Positions 60,593 to 64,000 of a stretch of DNA of 64,000 nucleotides are shown in pieces. Location of the stretch: assembly GCF_017592475.1 (NCBI RefSeq), contig NZ_JAGFNP010000014.1:1-64000 (forward strand). The letters run 5' to 3'. This DNA is from Glycomyces niveus (GTDB taxonomy: Bacteria; Actinomycetota; Actinomycetes; Mycobacteriales; Micromonosporaceae). Below the pieces are notes generated by a model, which saw only the letters and a program-made list of their open reading frames with translations, had not been told where the DNA came from and made no database searches. The first letter of the stretch is position 1. The number at the start of each line of letters is the position of its first letter. The position numbers and the translations under genes are program-made.

Positions 60593-60631
60593 GAGAGCGG
60601 GCCGGGCGCACACAGCGCCCGGCCCGCTCTC
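60593..60631. terminator. bidirectional terminator, 17-bp perfect stem
   Basis: GAGAGCGGGCCGGGCGC, loop ACACA, exact complement. It sits between the convergent DUF4190 gene and nagA, close to both stop codons. Confidence 0.85.
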
Positions 60632-60637
60632 GTGTGC

Positions 60638-61753
60638 TCAGACCTGGAGCCAGGCGCCGCGGCGCATCACCGACACGAGGTCGAAGTCGTCGTCCAGGAC
60701 CACGGCGTCGGCGTACTTGCCGGCCTCGATCGCGCCGACATCGCTCAGCCCCAGCAGTTCCGCGGGCGTCGCGGACGCCATCTGGGAGGCGGCCTCGACC
60801 GACTGCCCGGCCAGTCGGACCGCGTTGCGGAACGCGTCCAGGAGCGTGATGGTCGACCCGGCGATGATGTCGGTGCCCGCGACGGTGGCGACCCCGTCGT
60901 TGACCTCGACTTCGTGGCGGCCGAGGAGGTACCGGCCGTCGTTCAGGCCGGCCGCGTCCATGGCGTCGGAGACCAGGAGCGTCCACGCCGGCAGCGAGGT
61001 GTCGAACGCGAAGCGCATGGTGCCCGGGTGCAGGTGGACCGGGTCGGCGACGATCTCCGAGAAGATCCGCTCGTCGTTCAGCAGCGCCGGGATCGGGCCC
61101 GGTTCGCGGTGGTTGAACGCCCGCATCGCGTTGAACAGGTGCGTCGCGGCCTGCGCGCCCGCGTCGATCCCGGCCGCTGTCTGCTCGTAGCTGGCGTTCG
61201 TGTGCCCGATCGCGGGCACGACCCCGCGCTGGTCCAGGAACTCGATGGCCTCGAGCGCGCCGTTCAGCTCGGGCGCGATGGTCACCATCTTGACCGCGCC
61301 GCCGCCGGCCTCGATGAGCTCGGTCAGCTCGGCCAGGTCGGGGTCGCGCAGCACCTCGACGCGGTGCGCGCCGCACTTCGCGGCGGAGATATAAGGACCC
61401 TCGTAGTGGACGCCGGCGAGCGTGCCGTCCGCTACCAGCGGTTTCAGCGCCCGCGTCGCGTCCAGGAGGAAACCGTGCGTGGACGACACGAGGGAGGCGA
61501 CGAGCGTGGTCGTGCCCCGCGAGGCGTGGAAGGCCGCGGCCCCGCGCGCCGACTCCGGGTCGCCGTTCGCCAGCGAGAAGCCCCCGCCGCCGTGGCAGTG
61601 GACGTCCACGAAACCGGGCAGGACCCAGCCGGTCGGCTCGCCGTCGCGCTCGAGGATGCCCTCGAACCGGTCGCCGTCGACGACCAGGGTCCCGTTGACG
61701 ATCCCGTCAGGGGTGACGATGCGGCCCACGGCCGGCAGCAAGACGCCGTCCAC
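60638..61753 (-). CDS. nagA: N-acetylglucosamine-6-phosphate deacetylase
   Basis: A 371-aa amidohydrolase that removes acetate from GlcNAc-6-phosphate, an early step in amino-sugar use and wall recycling. The metal and active-site motifs are FVDVHCHGGGG, HYEGPYIS (metal-binding Glu), GHTNASY (His), THLFNAM (His) and VSDAMDAAG (catalytic Asp). The GTG start (VDGVLLPAVG) follows GGAAGGAG; an upstream extension of 39 codons has no family match. It diverges from a DeoR-type regulator gene 167 bases away, which probably controls it. Confidence 0.93.
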   Translation of the reverse strand: MDGVLLPAVGRIVTPDGIVNGTLVVDGDRFEGILERDGEPTGWVLPGFVDVHCHGGGGFSLANGDPESARGAAAFHASRGTTTLVASLVSSTHGFLLDATRALKPLVADGTLAGVHYEGPYISAAKCGAHRVEVLRDPDLAELTELIEAGGGAVKMVTIAPELNGALEAIEFLDQRGVVPAIGHTNASYEQTAAGIDAGAQAATHLFNAMRAFNHREPGPIPALLNDERIFSEIVADPVHLHPGTMRFAFDTSLPAWTLLVSDAMDAAGLNDGRYLLGRHEVEVNDGVATVAGTDIIAGSTITLLDAFRNAVRLAGQSVEAASQMASATPAELLGLSDVGAIEAGKYADAVVLDDDFDLVSVMRRGAWLQV

Positions 61754-61920
61754 GGCGCTCCTTCCAATCGATCCGGCGTGTATGGACCCACCCCGGTGCG
61801 GCACAATGATCGTGAGCGCGCGAGCATGACTTGAGCACCGCCCGAGCGCCAGAAGACGTACAACGAACACTATCGCGCAGACCGCGGCCCGCCCGCCGCG
61901 ATCCCGACCCGAGGAGCGAC
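61754..61920. promoter_or_regulatory. nagA / DeoR-regulator divergent region
   Basis: 167 bases between two divergent starts. Each gene has a strong ribosome site (GGAAGGAG and GAGGAG). I see no clean palindrome or direct repeat that I could name as the regulator site. Confidence 0.4.
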
Positions 61921-62706
61921 GTGGACCGCTATGCCCGGTGGAACACCCTGCTGGAGATCCTCGCAGAGACCGGACGCATCACAGTGGAGGAAGCGGCCGA
62001 ACGGCTCGGCGTCTCGCAGGCGACGATCCGCCGCGACTTCGACCAGCTCTCCCAGCAGCAGATGATCACCCGCACCCGCGGCGGCGCCGTCGCGGGCGGC
62101 ATCTCTTACGACCTCCCGCTGCGCTACAAGACCGCCCGGCACGTCGAGGAGAAGCACCGCATCGGCACCGCCGCGGCCGGACTCGTCAGCCCCGGCCAGG
62201 TGATCGCCCTCAACGGCGGCACCACCATCACCGAGGTCGCGCGCGCCCTCGCCACCCGCACCGACCTGGTCGCGACCCCCGGCTCGACCGGGCTGACGAT
62301 CGTCACGAACGCGCTCAACATCGCCAACGAGCTCATCGTGCGGCCGCACCTCAAGGTCGTGGTCGTCGGCGGCGTCGTGCGGCCCCAGTCGTACGAGCTC
62401 ATCGGCCCGCTCGCCGCGCCGATCCTCCGCGAGATCACGCTCGACATCGCGTTCCTCGGCGTCGACGCCATCGACATGAAGCTCGGCGCGACCAGCCACC
62501 ACGAGGGCGAAGCGGCCATCAACGCCCTCATGGCCGCCCGCGCGCGCAAAGTCGTGGTCATCGCCGACGGCTCCAAGATCGGCGGCCACGCCTTCGCCCG
62601 CATCTGCCCCACCGACCGGGTCCACACCCTCGTCACCGACGGCAACGCCCCGCCCGAGCAGCTGCGCGGCTTCGAGGAAGCGGGCATCCGCGTCATCGTC
62701 GTCTAG
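61921..62706 (+). CDS. DeoR-family sugar-phosphate responsive regulator
   Basis: A 261-aa repressor-type protein. Residues about 5-57 are the winged helix-turn-helix (RWNTLLEILAETGRITVEEAAERLGVSQATIRRDFDQL). Residues about 75-235 are the DeoR C-terminal sensor, with ALNGGTTITEVARAL (sugar-phosphate pocket), VTNALNIANEL, DIAFLGVDAID and VIADGSKIG. I start at the GTG with GAGGAG four bases before it; a longer frame adds 30 basic residues that do not look like the family. The AgaR/GlpR group senses phosphorylated sugars, and GlcNAc-6-P or GlcN-6-P is a fair guess given nagA. Confidence 0.9.
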   Translation: MDRYARWNTLLEILAETGRITVEEAAERLGVSQATIRRDFDQLSQQQMITRTRGGAVAGGISYDLPLRYKTARHVEEKHRIGTAAAGLVSPGQVIALNGGTTITEVARALATRTDLVATPGSTGLTIVTNALNIANELIVRPHLKVVVVGGVVRPQSYELIGPLAAPILREITLDIAFLGVDAIDMKLGATSHHEGEAAINALMAARARKVVVIADGSKIGGHAFARICPTDRVHTLVTDGNAPPEQLRGFEEAGIRVIVV

Positions 62707-62767
62707 CGCCGACACCCGAGCGGCGCTCGCGGTCACGAGACGAAGACCGCCGCGCTGCCGCAGCGAC

Positions 62768-62805
62768 GAGCACGGCCGGCAGCGCGAGTGCTGCCGGCCG
62801 TGCTC
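62768..62805. terminator. bidirectional terminator, 16-bp perfect stem
   Basis: GAGCACGGCCGGCAGC, 6-base loop, exact complement, then CTTGCGTCCT. It separates the convergent regulator gene and the membrane protein gene. Confidence 0.85.
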
Positions 62806-62813
62806 CTTGCGTC

Positions 62814-64000
62814 CTAGCGCTGCGGCGCGGTCGCGTCAGGCAGGGTCGGGTCGAACAAGCCGGTGCCCTCGGGGGTGCCGGTCGTCGGTTCGAAGGGGCG
62901 CATCTCCTGCGTGTAGATCCCGTCGTCCGATTCAATCGTCTCCTTAGGACGGCCGAGGCGGTCGAGGGCGAACGAGACGAACAGGGCCACCAGGAGGATC
63001 CCGGCGTAGATCGCCTGGGAGTAGTCGGCCTGCCAGGAGCCCTCCCCCGCGTCGGCCACGGTCCGGCCCCACAGGACCAGGCCCGCCCAGACCGCGACCG
63101 TGGTGAGGACGCCGCCGAAGACGCCGCCGCGGCGGCCCCACAGGCTGGTCCCGGCGAGGAGCGCGATCGCGAAGGCCAGCAGCTGCGGCTCGACCGCGAC
63201 GGCGAGGTCGGCGTACGGGCCGAAGTTCAGGGTGTGCTGCCCCTCGATCGGGCCGAGCGCGTACATGTACGACACGTACCCCGAGGCCGCCGCCAGCAGC
63301 ATCGACAGGACCGTGCCGCCCAGCAGCAGGAACACGGCCGAAGCGGAACGACCGCCTTCCCCGTCGGCGAGGCGCTTGACCGCGCTGAAGCCGTCGCGGA
63401 CACCGGGGGCGAGGCCGATGAAGCCGCCCGCGACCGCCAGGACCGCCGCGCCGCCGAGCAGGTACAGGCCGTTCGGCGGCCCCGGCAGCGTGACGACGTC
63501 GCCGGGATCGGCGAGGCGGTAGGTGACCGGGAGGGCCGCGACGACCACGACGCCGATCGCGAGGCCCGCGAACCAGGCCGGGACCCGGAACGCGGCCACG
63601 AGCAGCACGTAGAGCAGGCCGGCCACGGCCGCCGCGCCCGCCACGTACCCCATGTAGATCCACACGTTCGCCTCGAACGGGCGGGCGACCGTGATGACGA
63701 ACGCGAGCGCCGGAGCGGCCAGGTTCACCGCCCCGAGCCGGAGCGACAACCCGATCGCCAAGGCCGCCAGCAGGATCGGCGCCAGGTGCAGGGCATGGCG
63801 GCTGAGGGCGTCGGCGAGGCCGTCGAACTCGTCGCCGAACAGGGCGTCCCGGCGGCGGTAGACCAGGAACAGGGCGTTCAAGGTCAGCAGCAGGAGGATC
63901 GCCTCCCAGATGAACTGGAAGACGACCCGGTCGCGCGGCGCCGCGGGCTCGGCGTACGCGACGGCTTCGGGGGCCTGGCCCGCGAACGGGTCGACGGGCC
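62814..64000 (-). CDS. integral membrane protein, possibly ABC sugar permease-like (partial, cut by window end)
   Basis: At least 395 codons; the frame stays open to the window edge, so the true start lies beyond 64000. The visible part begins with a polar segment (AGQAPEAVAYAEPAAPRDR), then about 10 hydrophobic helices and a hydrophilic tail of about 50 residues ending LPDATAPQR. A stretch such as AIGLSLRLGAVNLAAPAL recalls the BPD_transp_2 permeases of ribose/nucleoside ABC importers, but the match is weak and helices 5-8 carry Gly/Ala-rich text without their signature. Context with nagA and a DeoR regulator would suit a sugar transporter. The assignment is tentative. Confidence 0.5.
   Translation of the reverse strand, partial: PVDPFAGQAPEAVAYAEPAAPRDRVVFQFIWEAILLLLTLNALFLVYRRRDALFGDEFDGLADALSRHALHLAPILLAALAIGLSLRLGAVNLAAPALAFVITVARPFEANVWIYMGYVAGAAAVAGLLYVLLVAAFRVPAWFAGLAIGVVVVAALPVTYRLADPGDVVTLPGPPNGLYLLGGAAVLAVAGGFIGLAPGVRDGFSAVKRLADGEGGRSASAVFLLLGGTVLSMLLAAASGYVSYMYALGPIEGQHTLNFGPYADLAVAVEPQLLAFAIALLAGTSLWGRRGGVFGGVLTTVAVWAGLVLWGRTVADAGEGSWQADYSQAIYAGILLVALFVSFALDRLGRPKETIESDDGIYTQEMRPFEPTTGTPEGTGLFDPTLPDATAPQR

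Overview
The window is very GC-rich, with GTG starts, stop/start overlaps of the ATGA and GTGA type, GGAGG-like ribosome sites and TANNNT boxes placed 6-7 bases before start codons. Together with a PASTA-kinase/FHA/PBP cluster, a GSII-type glutamine synthetase and small exported repeat proteins, this points to a filamentous actinomycete. Nothing in the sequence fixes the genus. I see no tRNA, rRNA, CRISPR array, insertion sequence or prophage.

Layout. 280-8406: narGHJI (minus) diverges from narK (plus), a complete respiratory nitrate module. 8491-11965: a two-gene ABC-2 exporter converges on a purine (NCS2) permease. 12356-14991: three paralogous secreted proteins, two with LPXTG anchors. 15155-17407: a GH95 alpha-L-fucosidase whose -10 box lies inside a perfect 18-bp palindrome. 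17526-19389: four small exported proteins sharing a duplicated two-cysteine module that I do not recognise. 19596-20603: an unknown exported protein. 20886-21899: glnII with a GlnR-like box upstream.

22063-38217 is a cell-surface polymer locus. It holds a GT2 glycosyltransferase, three related GT4-like proteins, a GT2-GT4 fusion, a membrane coiled-coil protein, a lipoprotein, an AT3-SGNH acyltransferase, a TagG-like ABC permease with a long Pro/Gly/Gln tail, a glycerol-1-phosphate-dehydrogenase-like enzyme and a LicC-like nucleotidyltransferase. The likely product is a teichoic-acid-like or glycan polymer made inside the cell, exported and decorated. The ABC ATPase and the phosphotransferase it would need are not in the window.

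38434-45956: isocitrate dehydrogenase diverges from a five-gene oligopeptide-type ABC importer. About 1 kb of hairpins and degraded coding sequence follows. 46951-56820 is the classical actinobacterial cell-growth signalling cluster in the order fhaA-fhaB-pstP-ftsW-pbpA-pknA-pknB (minus), which couples Ser/Thr phosphorylation to peptidoglycan synthesis. 57058-60583: an XRE regulator, a hisC-type aminotransferase, and RDD and DUF4190 membrane proteins. 60638-62706: nagA diverges from a DeoR-type regulator, suggesting local control of amino-sugar catabolism. 62814-64000: a membrane protein cut by the window edge.

The most unusual content is the four-gene family of two-module cysteine proteins, the secreted LPXTG trio and the glycosyltransferase series in which separate GT2 and GT4-like genes also occur as one fused gene.
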